Part shown: positions 36,694 to 46,528 of the stretch, piece by piece | How the letters are laid out: the number at the start of each line of letters is the position of its first letter | How positions within the stretch are numbered: the first letter of the stretch is position 1 | NCBI RefSeq assembly: GCF_005869845.1 | Contig: NZ_VAWF01000004.1 | Coordinates: forward strand, 124,001-188,000 | Origin: Fodinibius saliphilus | GTDB taxonomy: Bacteria; Bacteroidota; Rhodothermia; Balneolales; Balneolaceae | DNA: 64,000 bases | Direction: 5' to 3' | Position numbers and translations under genes: made by a program | Notes under the pieces: generated by a model | The model's database searches: none | What the model saw: only the letters and a program-made list of their open reading frames with translations | Told to the model about the DNA's origin: nothing

Positions 36694-36722
36694 AAAAAAA
36701 GCCCCTTCCCGAGGAAGGGGCT
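36694..36722 (-). terminator. Strong terminator after SusD-1
   Basis: AAGCCCCTTCC and GGAAGGGGCTT on either side of a CGA loop, followed on the minus strand by TTTTTTTATTTTT. It ends the leftward SusC/SusD-1 operon before priA. Confidence 0.9.
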
Positions 36723-36749
36723 TAGTAGTAAATACTACTTATAAACCAC

Positions 36750-38228
36750 TTAGTTTACATCCCACCAGAGCTTTGTATCTAAACCATCTGATCCCTGTGC
36801 TTTAACTGCCGCTTTATAATTTTCGGTGTTAAGCTCAGATTCAGATGTTGGATATGCTTGGCGTACGGGGATTTCGCCACTATCATTAACTGCATCAGGT
36901 GCAGGATCTAATGCTGGATAATCCAATCGCCGCCACTCAGCCCAAGCCTCATAACCTAGAGGAAATAAAGCGATCCATTTTTGAAAACCAATACGTTGTT
37001 TCCATTGGCCAGGATCATAAGCAATATCTGATTTTGATAAATAGTTATTGAAGTCTTGATTTTCGTAAACGCCCCATTGCTTCCAAGAAGCTTCAATACC
37101 TGCTTCATAATGACCTTGAGCTGTTCCTGGTACGTTCCATCCTCGCTCCTTTGCTTCAGCGAGTGCAAAATGAACTTCGGCCATTGTAAGAATTGGCAGC
37201 TCTGCATCTTGCTGAAGGATTTGGTTACCGGGCAAAGAACGACTGGTATTGCCAATTTCAGCGGCGCTACTTTGTGATAGCCCATAAGGGAAGCCTTCAA
37301 TGTCATCCAATCCATGAGAACCATCTCCTTGTAACGGGCCAGAGTTGGCAGAATCTGCAGCATACACGGTTAAACGCATATCCTCATAATTCTTCATTGT
37401 ATCAGCAATTGTCTTGGAAATAGCATAGTCAATTCGTGTTTCGTAACGATCATACCAAGGGTTTTCATTATCATTGTTGCTTCCATACGGAAACATAACA
37501 CTTTCCTGGATGATACCATCATTGTATGCATCTTCAAATGCTTGTTGGGCATCCTGTCCATTTTTATCAGCCATTCTAAGGGCAATTCTCATTCGAAGAG
37601 TATTGGCAAATGCTTCCCAACGGCCCATGTCTCCACCAAAAATAAAATCTCCAGTAGGGCCAGGCTCTCCATTCATTTGAGCAACGGCTTCAGAAAGCTC
37701 TTTCAACAAACCCTGATAAATTGATTTCATGGAATCATATTTCGGAGTTACGTTCCCCTGCCCCTTAAGAGCTTCCGAATATGGAACCCTCCCCCAACGA
37801 TCAGTAATTGTGTGAAAGAAATAGGCTTTTAAAATACGAGCCACAGCCAATTGATTTTGGGTGCCTCCTCCGGCTATTACATTGCTATTATTTGCTGTAT
37901 CCTCATTATTGTTTAGTTCTATGATTGTTTGCAAATTAGTCAATGGACCAGTCTGCCCATTATTGTTGGTATTTGCATACCATCCACTAAAGTCAAAGTT
38001 AATTGTTGTATAAACAGACGAGTCTGTATAATAAACTTCAGAAAAATATTGTGAATACAGTGTTCCCGTAACAGCACCGACATAACTGCCAATCGTTCGC
38101 TGTGCATCCGTCATTAGCAAATCAGTACGTGGTTCTGCAGGATTATTGGGGTCATTATTTAAGTCCCCGAAATCACTGCATCCGACCATCCATAAGGTCA
38201 AAAAAAGTGTTCCAATTAATTTTCTCAT
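36750..38228 (-). CDS. SusD/RagB-family outer-membrane lipoprotein (pair 1)
   Basis: About 492 residues, a surface lipoprotein that binds a nutrient and caps its SusC partner. The ATG at 38228 starts a signal peptide with lipobox LWMVGC (Cys near 17). SusD-like TPR region: AVARILKAYFFHTITDRWGRVPYSEAL, and the C-terminal half with ILTMAEVHFALAEAKERGW and KWIALFPLGYEAWAEWRRLDYP. An extra ATG 12 codons earlier is possible. It lies 51 bp downstream of SusC-1 and is followed by a terminator. The fold is that of the SusD_RagB/SusD-like 2 group. The substrate is unknown, as no glycosidase or peptidase is adjacent. Confidence 0.94.
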   Translation of the reverse strand: MRKLIGTLFLTLWMVGCSDFGDLNNDPNNPAEPRTDLLMTDAQRTIGSYVGAVTGTLYSQYFSEVYYTDSSVYTTINFDFSGWYANTNNNGQTGPLTNLQTIIELNNNEDTANNSNVIAGGGTQNQLAVARILKAYFFHTITDRWGRVPYSEALKGQGNVTPKYDSMKSIYQGLLKELSEAVAQMNGEPGPTGDFIFGGDMGRWEAFANTLRMRIALRMADKNGQDAQQAFEDAYNDGIIQESVMFPYGSNNDNENPWYDRYETRIDYAISKTIADTMKNYEDMRLTVYAADSANSGPLQGDGSHGLDDIEGFPYGLSQSSAAEIGNTSRSLPGNQILQQDAELPILTMAEVHFALAEAKERGWNVPGTAQGHYEAGIEASWKQWGVYENQDFNNYLSKSDIAYDPGQWKQRIGFQKWIALFPLGYEAWAEWRRLDYPALDPAPDAVNDSGEIPVRQAYPTSESELNTENYKAAVKAQGSDGLDTKLWWDVN

Positions 38229-38279
38229 AACGAAAATATTTAATTTTTGTTCAAAAAATTTCATGAATTAAATCCCTCT

Positions 38280-41200
38280 CTACAGTCCGACATTTACGGT
38301 GAAGCCAATAGATCGTGCTCCGGGTAAAGAACCTCCTTCCCACCATCCACCAAAATCATTTCCACTTTCCTGAATAATGGAAGCATCGACATCATTAACA
38401 GAGGCCCAAATAATCAATGGATTCTGTGCATGTACAGAGATATTAACACTTTCAATAGGTAATGATTCTAACGTACTGCCAGACAAACTATATCCTAAGC
38501 TAACAGACTTTAACTTGATATAACTTGCATCGTAGAGATAAGCTTCCTGGTTGATGAATTCTGTATAGTAGAAGTCCCGTGTATAAGCCATGTATTGTAC
38601 AGGGTCACCGTTCTCATCTACCCCCTCAACCAAGATACCACCTGAATCATCACCTGCTTGATCCAATGGAATTGCTGAAAGAGGGTCTCCATTTCCATCT
38701 ACCGGTACATTGCCATTTTTATCTCTTAACTGATTTCGCAATGGATTGCCCAAGGTATTTGTACCAGCAGTTGCCGCACCAAGACCAGCATAATTATTGA
38801 ACATTTTGGACATAGAATAGAACTGACCTCCTTTTTGGAATTCAATAAAAGCACCGAGTGACCAGTTCTTATATTTAAAGTCAGCTCGGAAACCACCATT
38901 CCAATCGGGTAGAATAGTACCGTGATCTACATTAGTAGCGGTTTTATATCCGCCAGTCTTGGGATTAAAAATGGGCTCCCCGTTTTTATGACGTTTATAA
39001 CCATTACTTACAATTTTACCCCAAGTTTCCCCTTCCCGAGCGTAAAGTTGAGAAATGAACCTGGCATTATCCAATAAGCGGCTATTAATTTGGGGAGCCA
39101 ATTCGACAACCTCATTTTTGAGGAGCTTCCCCCAATTAAAAGTAGTATTGAGAGTAAAGTTCTCCTTTTCAATAGGTGTACCACCAAATTGGACTTCGAC
39201 TCCATTTTTAACGAACTCACCAGCATTAACTAGCAACTGATCGTAACCACTTGTTGCCGAAAGCTGAAGGTTAAGAATTTCATTCTCACTAACAGACTGA
39301 TACCAAGTACCATCTAATCTTAGCCGCCCCTCCAAAAACCGCAAGTCAGTACCGAGCTCATAGTCGGTAGAAATAGCTGCTTCTAAATTAGGGTTGGACC
39401 TTGTCTGTGGTACCCTCATCGCCGGATAACTTCCCCGTGGTGGCTGAACATTATAGTTCCCTGACACTTGATATGGATCAAGATCATTACCCACTTGTGC
39501 CATGGATGCACGAATTTTACCGTAAGTTAACCAATCTATATTATCAAATAGTGACAGCTCTGTAAAAACAAAACTACCTGAGAAACCATAATATAAATAC
39601 GAATTATTATCTTCGGGCAGAGCGGATGACCAGTCATTACGCAATGTAATATCAGCATATAACATATCTTTCCAGCCAATATTTACTGTCCCATATACAC
39701 TGCGAACTTCTTTTTCTTGTGTTTCATTTGCAGTTGATGGCCTGTCTGCAGAAGCATCAATATTGTACAGACCGGGAACAGTCAGCCCTCCCTGTGTTGA
39801 TTGACGTACAAACTTGTACTTCTGCTGTCTTAGATTTGCTCCAACGAAACCTTCGACAGAAAAATCTGCAAAGTCCTTAGAGTACTGTAATGAACCTTCA
39901 TAGTTCATTTCTCTACGACTTCTTTGCTGTACGCTATACCAATCCGTATTCAAACCACCTGAAGCGATACGATCCTCTACATTAAAACCATATACATCGG
40001 CATGTACTCGAGCAGTAGCCTGCAAGTTTTTTGTGATATTGTAATTCAATGTATAGTTACCATATACCCTATTTCGATCTTCAAAAGGAACATTTTCATG
40101 TGTAGTAAAATAAGGTGAGTTCCAATATTGAGGAGTCAAGTTTTCTGCAGTTGGATCAATGATATTCCAAGTTGCAATAGAACCATCTTCGAGACGATAG
40201 TTTTTCAACTCATCCATACCTAATTGACGCTGGAACCACTGATTAAACATTTGATTTACATTACCTGTCAGTGGAGAATAAGATTGAGAAGCACGCCCTC
40301 TGGATTCCGTTTTTATATAGTTGAATGATACACGGGACTCAAAGCTATTACCGTGTTTTAATGATCCCTTAAAATTTAAAAACGTCTTGTCCAACTTGGA
40401 GTTAGGCATTACTCCAGTTTTATTGAGGTCCTTAACTGATACACGATATGTCCCATTCTTAGAACCCCCACTAATTGCTAAGCTGTTTGATACTTTCACT
40501 CCGGTATCATAAAAATTTCTGACATTATCCGGATTAGGATCAAGAGTAGTAGTAGTACCATAATCATCCTTCCCATCACCAGTAAAATCACCGTGATACC
40601 AAGAATACCATGGTCGATATTTTTGTCCTTCCATAGGAGGCCCCCAACTTTCATCAGCTTCATATTCCAGTCCTGGAACTGAATTACCTGTTTCAGGATC
40701 AGTATAATTCACAAGCTCGCCACTGTAACCCCCTGCGTATTTATTTTGATAGTCGGGCAACTTATAAACCTTAGAAATAACAGTTGAATTCGTAAATTCA
40801 ATATCCGCCGATTGTCCTGCCTGGCCAGACTTTGTTTCTATAACAATAACTCCATCAGCAGCACGATTCCCATATAGGGCAGAAGCTGATGCTCCCTTTA
40901 ATACAGAAATAGACTCAACATCACCTATATTCAAGTCTTGTGCTAGGTTACCGAAGTCACGATTATTAATGTTAAAACTTCTATTACTAATAGGTGTACC
41001 ATCCACAACAAATAGTGGATTGCTTGCAGAGAGACCTGACTCACCACGAATACGAATTTTTTCTGATCCCCCTAACGATGCACCGGGAGATCCGATAACT
41101 TGCACGCCGGATATTTTTCCAGAAAGAGATCCAACAAGGTTTTCCTCACTAGCCATCGTCAAATTTTCACCGCTCACCTCTTGAACAGAATAACTGACAG

Positions 41201-41567
41201 ATCGCTCTTCCCGGGCAAGTCCAAAAGCTGTTACAACAACATCATCCAACTGCATCTGTTTTGATGCTAATTGAATTTCTAGTTTTGTATTAGCTTGATC
41301 TATTTCTACTTGCTGTTCATTAGTTTCGTAACCGATAAAACTAACACGAATAGTATAAGTGCCATATTCAATATTAGATATTTCAAACTCACCTTGGGCG
41401 TTAGTGGGTGAACCCCGTTGTAACTCAGGCAAAAATACATTTACCCCTGGTAAAGTTTCTCCCGAACTTGCGTCAATAACAGTCCCACTTATACTAGCAG
41501 TCTGCGCAAACGCAGATCCGATAGCCAAAAGACATGCTATTGCCGTAAAAAGTAACTTTCTAAGCAT
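38280..41567 (-). CDS. SusC/RagA-family TonB-linked outer-membrane protein (pair 1)
   Basis: About 1095 residues. Signal peptide ends at GSAFAQ. The N-terminal CarboxypepD_reg-like domain (GTVIDASSGETLPGVNVFLP) is followed by the SusC-specific plug (VVTAFGLAREERSVSYSVQEV, then GASASALYGNRAADGVIVIET) and a beta-barrel. The last residues GARSIGFTVNVGL suit a barrel terminus. With SusD-1 it forms a TonB-dependent uptake complex. Start ATG at 41567; an upstream in-frame alternative (41579) exists. The upstream 439 bp hold no gene. The locus has no catabolic enzymes around it, so the nutrient cannot be inferred. Confidence 0.95.
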   Translation of the reverse strand: MLRKLLFTAIACLLAIGSAFAQTASISGTVIDASSGETLPGVNVFLPELQRGSPTNAQGEFEISNIEYGTYTIRVSFIGYETNEQQVEIDQANTKLEIQLASKQMQLDDVVVTAFGLAREERSVSYSVQEVSGENLTMASEENLVGSLSGKISGVQVIGSPGASLGGSEKIRIRGESGLSASNPLFVVDGTPISNRSFNINNRDFGNLAQDLNIGDVESISVLKGASASALYGNRAADGVIVIETKSGQAGQSADIEFTNSTVISKVYKLPDYQNKYAGGYSGELVNYTDPETGNSVPGLEYEADESWGPPMEGQKYRPWYSWYHGDFTGDGKDDYGTTTTLDPNPDNVRNFYDTGVKVSNSLAISGGSKNGTYRVSVKDLNKTGVMPNSKLDKTFLNFKGSLKHGNSFESRVSFNYIKTESRGRASQSYSPLTGNVNQMFNQWFQRQLGMDELKNYRLEDGSIATWNIIDPTAENLTPQYWNSPYFTTHENVPFEDRNRVYGNYTLNYNITKNLQATARVHADVYGFNVEDRIASGGLNTDWYSVQQRSRREMNYEGSLQYSKDFADFSVEGFVGANLRQQKYKFVRQSTQGGLTVPGLYNIDASADRPSTANETQEKEVRSVYGTVNIGWKDMLYADITLRNDWSSALPEDNNSYLYYGFSGSFVFTELSLFDNIDWLTYGKIRASMAQVGNDLDPYQVSGNYNVQPPRGSYPAMRVPQTRSNPNLEAAISTDYELGTDLRFLEGRLRLDGTWYQSVSENEILNLQLSATSGYDQLLVNAGEFVKNGVEVQFGGTPIEKENFTLNTTFNWGKLLKNEVVELAPQINSRLLDNARFISQLYAREGETWGKIVSNGYKRHKNGEPIFNPKTGGYKTATNVDHGTILPDWNGGFRADFKYKNWSLGAFIEFQKGGQFYSMSKMFNNYAGLGAATAGTNTLGNPLRNQLRDKNGNVPVDGNGDPLSAIPLDQAGDDSGGILVEGVDENGDPVQYMAYTRDFYYTEFINQEAYLYDASYIKLKSVSLGYSLSGSTLESLPIESVNISVHAQNPLIIWASVNDVDASIIQESGNDFGGWWEGGSLPGARSIGFTVNVGL

Positions 41568-42006
41568 AGATAACCTCATGTTGATTAGCTTTTTTTGTTG
41601 TAGTATTACTGTTGTTTAAAGAACCCCAATACTGCAGAAAAGACGTACCACACCTATTTTCAGAGGTGTAAATTTTAATCCATCCCAGTATAATGAGCTC
41701 TATTACATTTGTCCTAGGAGAGCATAATACCCACCCAAGCCAAAGCAATTTGATATAAAACTCTAATGAAAATTTGTACTGCGTTTAGTGCCTGTGGCTA
41801 AGTGTGTTTACTACATGCCTTTATTAAGATGACACTTGAATAGTAGGTCTAGCTGCTCTTATTACTCTATAAACTTTTGACTTAAGACAAATTCTCTAAT
41901 AACGCACCTATTTATAGCAATTATTAACACTTACTTCAAATTAATTTTACCTAATGCTATTGTTATTGATAGATTAAAGACAGTCACGACCTTACTAATG
42001 CTATTG
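41568..42006. other. Upstream region of SusC-1
   Basis: About 439 bp without a gene. It must carry the SusC-1 promoter on the minus strand, but I cannot place the elements. The only clear structure is a 16-bp direct repeat at its right end. Confidence 0.5.
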
Positions 42007-42010
42007 TTAT
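41951..42010. repeat. Two 16-bp direct repeats, 44 bp apart
   Basis: CTAATGCTATTGTTAT occurs at 41951-41966 and again at 41995-42010, the second copy running into the comM stop codon. Exact identity over 16 bp at this spacing is unlikely by chance, but the role is unknown; it may be a small duplication. Confidence 0.7.
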
Positions 42011-43551
42011 CCTAGCCACCCTTCTCGGTCTAGGCTACGGTACTGAATGGCTTCGGCAATATGATTAGGAACAATATCTGGTTCCTCTTCGAGATCGGCA
42101 ATTGTGCGAGAAACTTTAAGAATACGATCATATGCACGAGCCGAAAGGCCCAACGAAGTAATAGCTTTTTTTACCATCTGTGCACTGGCATCGTCTAAAA
42201 CACATACCTTGCGCGACATCTTTGTGCTCATCTGTGCATTGCAATATACATTTTCGATACCATCAAAGCGCCTAGTCTGTATTTTACGCGCATTGATGAC
42301 TCTCTGGCGAATTGCCTTTGATGGCTCTCCTTTAGATTCACTGGAGAGCTCTTCATAACTCACCTTTTGCACATCTATATGTAGATCAATACGATCGAGC
42401 ATTGGCCCACTGATCTTACTTAAATAGCGCTGCATTTGTGCTGGTGAAGCCCCGCCGGGATCAGTCGGATCATACCAGTCTCCTGTTGGGGATGGGTTCA
42501 TAGAAGCTACTAACATAATACGACTGGGATAACTAACGCTCATGCGAGCACGCGAAATACTGACGCTCCCATCTTCCAATGGTTGACGCATCACCTCGAG
42601 AGCACTTCTTTTGAATTCAGGCAGTTCATCCAAAAATAATACCCCGTTGTGTGCCCTTGATATTTCACCCGGCATCGGAATACTTCCCCCACCGACTAAT
42701 GCTACGTCCGAGACGGTATGATGCGGAGAACGAAAGGGGCGCTGGGTCACCAATGCTTCACCGCCGGGCAACAATCCCGCTACCGAGTGTATTTTTGTGG
42801 TCTCCAAGGCTTCATCTAACGTTAACGGGGGCAAAATAGTAGGCAAGCGACGAGCCATCATCGTTTTACCTGATCCGGGAGGACCTACCATCACAACGTT
42901 ATGTCCGCCGGCGGCAGCAACTTCAAGTGCTCTTTTAACATTCTCCTGTCCTCTCACATCGCTAAAATCCAAAATCTCCCCTTTCCCGTTTCTACTGAAC
43001 ATTTCCCTTACATTTACATCCATCGCAGAATGAGAACTTTCATCTTTTAACCATTCCATTACTTCCGTTAAGTGAGAAAATGCAAACACATCAATCCCAT
43101 CTACAACAGCAGCCTCGGGACCATTCTCCTTGGGTACAATCATGTTTTCCAGTCCTTTATTACGTGCTTGTACAGCCATGGGCAATACTCCTTTAACAGC
43201 ACGCAATTGGCCGTCCAAGGCTAACTCTCCTAAGATAATTGTGTTCTCCAACTTATCCGTTTTTATTTGCCCAGAAACATTAAGCAGCGTTACTGCGATC
43301 GGTAGATCAAACGCACTTCCCTCTTTCGGCAGATCGGCCGGTGCCAAATTCACGGTAACACGTCCACCAGGAAATTCTGCATTGGAGTTTTTGAGTGCTG
43401 CTTCTATACGGTCGCTGGATTCGCTTACCGCTCGATCGGGTAAGCCCACTAAAAAATATTTAGGCATGCCCCCGGGCGACATATGAATTTCAACTTCGAT
43501 AAGGCGAGCATCAACACCAATAGTAGAAGCACAATAAACACGTGATAACAT
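42007..43551 (-). CDS. comM: YifB/ComM-family Mg-chelatase-like AAA ATPase
   Basis: 514 residues, normal family length. N-terminal Lon-like fold (EIHMSPGGMPKYFLVGLPD, FPGGRVTVNLAPADLPKEGSAFDLPIAVTLL), then an AAA+ module with Walker A in VGPPGSGKTMMARRLP, Walker B in NGVLFLDELPEF, and a long Mg-chelatase C-terminal region with GLSARAYDRILKVSRTIADLE. In transforming bacteria ComM is a branch-migration helicase for incoming DNA; elsewhere its role is unproven. It is a monocistronic leftward gene. No com or DNA-uptake gene is adjacent. Confidence 0.95.
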   Translation of the reverse strand: MLSRVYCASTIGVDARLIEVEIHMSPGGMPKYFLVGLPDRAVSESSDRIEAALKNSNAEFPGGRVTVNLAPADLPKEGSAFDLPIAVTLLNVSGQIKTDKLENTIILGELALDGQLRAVKGVLPMAVQARNKGLENMIVPKENGPEAAVVDGIDVFAFSHLTEVMEWLKDESSHSAMDVNVREMFSRNGKGEILDFSDVRGQENVKRALEVAAAGGHNVVMVGPPGSGKTMMARRLPTILPPLTLDEALETTKIHSVAGLLPGGEALVTQRPFRSPHHTVSDVALVGGGSIPMPGEISRAHNGVLFLDELPEFKRSALEVMRQPLEDGSVSISRARMSVSYPSRIMLVASMNPSPTGDWYDPTDPGGASPAQMQRYLSKISGPMLDRIDLHIDVQKVSYEELSSESKGEPSKAIRQRVINARKIQTRRFDGIENVYCNAQMSTKMSRKVCVLDDASAQMVKKAITSLGLSARAYDRILKVSRTIADLEEEPDIVPNHIAEAIQYRSLDREGWLG

Positions 43552-43674
43552 AATATTCTCCTGATGAATCTTTTTTTACTCTTTAACGTAGTAAGACCCT
43601 GTGGCAGATGATTCCTTACAAAAGAAGAATTAATTTGATCACAAGAATACTAGCAAAAAATAAGTGAGAATATT

Positions 43675-44097
43675 ATGGAAACATCAGAAAAATCCAGAAA
43701 AACATTTACAGAAGAAATTAAAGGGACTGTTTCTGAAATCATTTCCCAGGTAAAAAAAATTATTAAAAAAGGAAATGCACGACGTATCCTTATTAAGAAC
43801 AAAGATGGTAAAGTTCTATTTCAGTCACAATTAACGGTAGGTGTGGGTGGAGCGGCTCTTTTAACATCGATAGCCCCCGTTGTATCGGCCATCAGCATGT
43901 TCGTACTTTTTTCCAATGACGTAAAAGTCATTGTGGAACGCTACCCAAATGAAGAATCGGAGGATGAATATGAAGTTGAAGCAGATTTTATAGAGATCCG
44001 TGATGATGAGGATGAAAATGAGGCAGAGAAAAAAAATAAGAAAAACTCCCATGGAGAAACTGACAAAACGGTAGGGAAAGATGACAGCGATCAATAA
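43675..44097 (+). CDS. DUF4342 protein with C-terminal acidic tail
   Basis: 140 residues. The N-terminal 80 residues match DUF4342: EEIKGTVSEIISQVKKIIKKGNARRILIKN (helix and strand), then a short hydrophobic segment (VGGAALLTSIAPVVSAISMFVLF) and FSNDVKVIVER. The rest is a Glu/Asp/Lys-rich tail, probably disordered. Homologues are often called transmembrane or stress-related proteins, but the function is unknown. It is divergent from comM and converges on trxB. No terminator with a T-run is visible between it and trxB. Confidence 0.85.
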   Translation: METSEKSRKTFTEEIKGTVSEIISQVKKIIKKGNARRILIKNKDGKVLFQSQLTVGVGGAALLTSIAPVVSAISMFVLFSNDVKVIVERYPNEESEDEYEVEADFIEIRDDEDENEAEKKNKKNSHGETDKTVGKDDSDQ

Positions 44098-44148
44098 CCG
44101 ATAAACAAAAATTGGTTCATCAGCTATGGATCGCTGTTAACTAGTATT

Positions 44149-45120
44149 TTACTCAGCTACTGCTTTTTCCTCTTCAACTTCAGCATGAGCTAAAAAACGT
44201 TCGGCATCAAGAGCTGCGCGGCATCCAGTGCCTGCAGCTGTCACTGCTTGACGATAGACAGGATCCATAGCATCACCGCAGGCAAAAATTCCCGGCAAGT
44301 CGGTCTTTGTTGACTGTCCTTTCGTTTCGATATATCCAACATCATCCATCTTGATAACACCTTCAAAAAGGTCGGTATTCGGCTTGTGTCCAATAGCAAT
44401 AAAGACTCCTTTTACATCATCGAGGGTAGTCACTTCCTGAGTTTCATTATTAATAACTTTTACCCCCTTAACAGCTTCTTCACCCAGAACTTCTTTGAGT
44501 TCGGTATCCCACATGAACTCAATCTTCTCATCATTAAATGCGCGATTCTGCATCGCTTTAGAAGCTCGTAATTCTTGCCGGCGATGAAGCACGGTAACTT
44601 TGCTTGCAAATTTAGTAAGAAAAGTTGCTTCTTCCATTGCGGTATCACCACCACCCACTACAATAACATGTTCGTCTCGGAAGAAGGCGCCATCGCATGT
44701 GGCACAGGCTGAAACCCCCTTCCCACGCATCTCCTGCTCACTCTCCAGTCCCAGCCATTTAGCTGAAGCTCCTGTAGAAACGATAATCGATTTTGCAAAT
44801 ACTTCTGTTTCTTCATCGACTTCAATTTTATACGGACGGTCATCAAAATCGATATCTGTTACCATCCCATACCGACAGTCAGCACCAAAGCGTTCGGCCT
44901 GGGCACGAAAATCCTGCATCATTTGTGGCCCCATCACCCCTTCAGGATAGCCCGGATAGTTCTCAACATCCGTTGTTTGCATTAACTGGCCACCAGGTTC
45001 AGGCCCCTCAAAAACAAGAGGATTCAGATCAGCCCGTGCAGCATAAAGGGCTGCCGTTAACCCAGCAGGACCACTTCCAACGATAATTACATCAAATGTT
45101 TTTCCAGCAATATCTTCCAT
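44149..45120 (-). CDS. trxB: Thioredoxin-disulfide reductase
   Basis: 323-residue flavoenzyme that reduces thioredoxin with NADPH. FAD site VGSGPAGLTAALYAARA, redox-active CATCDGAFF, NADPH site VVGGGDTAMEEATFLTKFASKVTVLHRR, and the C-terminal GIFACGDAMDPVYRQAVTAAGTG. The C-terminal tail (AHAEVEEEKAVAE) is slightly longer than usual. It is divergent from the pnt operon, which supplies NADPH; a functional link is plausible but not shown. Confidence 0.97.
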   Translation of the reverse strand: MEDIAGKTFDVIIVGSGPAGLTAALYAARADLNPLVFEGPEPGGQLMQTTDVENYPGYPEGVMGPQMMQDFRAQAERFGADCRYGMVTDIDFDDRPYKIEVDEETEVFAKSIIVSTGASAKWLGLESEQEMRGKGVSACATCDGAFFRDEHVIVVGGGDTAMEEATFLTKFASKVTVLHRRQELRASKAMQNRAFNDEKIEFMWDTELKEVLGEEAVKGVKVINNETQEVTTLDDVKGVFIAIGHKPNTDLFEGVIKMDDVGYIETKGQSTKTDLPGIFACGDAMDPVYRQAVTAAGTGCRAALDAERFLAHAEVEEEKAVAE

Positions 45121-45183
45121 CAGTACAATTCAAAAGTGTTTTTTAGATTATTTGATCAAAGGTACAAAATTTAGCTCAAAGGA

Positions 45184-45250
45184 TTGAGTCGAAATTTTCT
45201 ATTGGCTTTATAAGGTTAGTCAATTGACTTCCCGTTATGAGTCGACTCAA
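45184..45250. promoter_or_regulatory. Inverted repeat in the trxB-pntAA divergent gap
   Basis: TTGAGTCGA at 45184-45192 is matched by its exact complement TCGACTCAA at 45242-45250. Between them GTCAATTGAC is a perfect palindrome, and GAGTCGACTC covers 45239-45248. A redox regulator could bind here; this is a guess from position. Confidence 0.3.
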
Positions 45251-45340
45251 AAGACTCCACAACCTTTACGAATCTTATGATATTATCCATTTGCAATACT
45301 CTAAGTTTTCGATAAGTTATGCTTTAACTTAAAACTGTTG

Positions 45341-46474
45341 GTGATGACCGTGATTTTAGCTATTCCAAAAGAAACAGGTGAGCGTGAACAGCGGGTTGCT
45401 CTAACCCCCGATACGGTAGAAAAACTCTGTGAAGAAGGTTTGGATATCCGTATTCAAAGTAATGCTGGCAAAGCCGCTAATTATCTTGATGAAAACTACC
45501 GGGAAACCGGGGCTTCAATAATATCTGATCGCAGCCAACTCTTTAGCGAAGCAGATATATTGATTAGTATTCAAACACCTCCTAAAACAGATATTGAACA
45601 GATGAAAGCAGGAAGCATTTTAATATGTTTCCTATGGGCTCTCCAAAATGAAGAGACTGTCACCCAGCTTAAAGAACAAGAGATTACCGCATTGGGGATG
45701 GATGCTATACCCCGTATCTCTCGGGCACAAAATATGGATGCTCTTTCCTCAATGAGTTCTATTGCCGGTTATAAAGCAGCACTTATTGGGGCCAACAAAT
45801 TAGATCGCTACCTACCTATGATGATGACTGCAGCAGGTACTATCGCACCGGCCAAAGTTCTGGTTTTAGGAGCCGGTGTTGCCGGACTACAGTCAATAGC
45901 TACTGCTAAACGGTTAGGAGCTGTTGTTGAGGCTTTTGATATACGACCGGCCGTTAAGGAACAAGTTGAGAGCCTCGGTGCTACTTTTGTTGAAGTTCCA
46001 GACCTTGATGAAGAATCAGAAACGGAAGGCGGTTATGCCAAAGAACTTGCCGAAGATGAGCAAGAACGTCAGCGACAGGTTATTCACCAACACGTAAAAA
46101 AATCTGACATTGTTATCACAACGGCGCTCATTCCCGGCAAGCCTGCCCCACTGCTCATTACCAAAGAGATGGTGCAAGATATGCATGCAGGTGCTGTTAT
46201 TGTAGATTTGGCAGCAGAACAAGGAGGAAATTGTGAGCTTACGAAACCGGGAGAAACCACTGTTATCAATGATGTTAATATCGTTGGTCCGCTTAATATC
46301 CCAAGTATGCTTGCATACCATGCCAGCCAAATGTATTCAAAAAATATGATGGCCTTGTTAAAACATTTACTGCGCGAGGGTGAACCAACATTTGATTTCG
46401 AAGATGAAATCACACTCAATACAACAATAACGCATCAGGGTGAAATTATTAGTCCCATGCTAAAATCAGAATAG
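45341..46474 (+). CDS. pntAA: NAD(P) transhydrogenase subunit alpha, part 1
   Basis: About 377 residues, the peripheral NAD(H)-binding domain I of proton-translocating transhydrogenase. N-terminal PKETGEREQRVALTPDTVEKL, RAQNMDALSSMSSIAGYKA, the Rossmann loop VLVLGAGVAGLQSIATAKRLGAVVEAFD, and TALIPGKPAPLLITKEMV are diagnostic. Start: ATG at 45341, with GTG 45338 and 45347 as alternatives. It is the first gene of pntAA-pntAB-pntB. The enzyme makes NADPH from NADH using proton motive force. Confidence 0.96.
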   Translation: MMTVILAIPKETGEREQRVALTPDTVEKLCEEGLDIRIQSNAGKAANYLDENYRETGASIISDRSQLFSEADILISIQTPPKTDIEQMKAGSILICFLWALQNEETVTQLKEQEITALGMDAIPRISRAQNMDALSSMSSIAGYKAALIGANKLDRYLPMMMTAAGTIAPAKVLVLGAGVAGLQSIATAKRLGAVVEAFDIRPAVKEQVESLGATFVEVPDLDEESETEGGYAKELAEDEQERQRQVIHQHVKKSDIVITTALIPGKPAPLLITKEMVQDMHAGAVIVDLAAEQGGNCELTKPGETTVINDVNIVGPLNIPSMLAYHASQMYSKNMMALLKHLLREGEPTFDFEDEITLNTTITHQGEIISPMLKSE

Positions 46475-46528
46475 AACCCAGAGGACACAGGGCCTTACGG
46501 ATGTCTTTTTTAAAAATAACTAAGCATT

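Noticed and set aside
44084-44138. Inverted repeat ACAGCGATC/GATCGCTGT between DUF4342 and trxB
   Set aside because: The 9-bp arms are separated by about 37 bp and lack a T-run, so I do not call a terminator.
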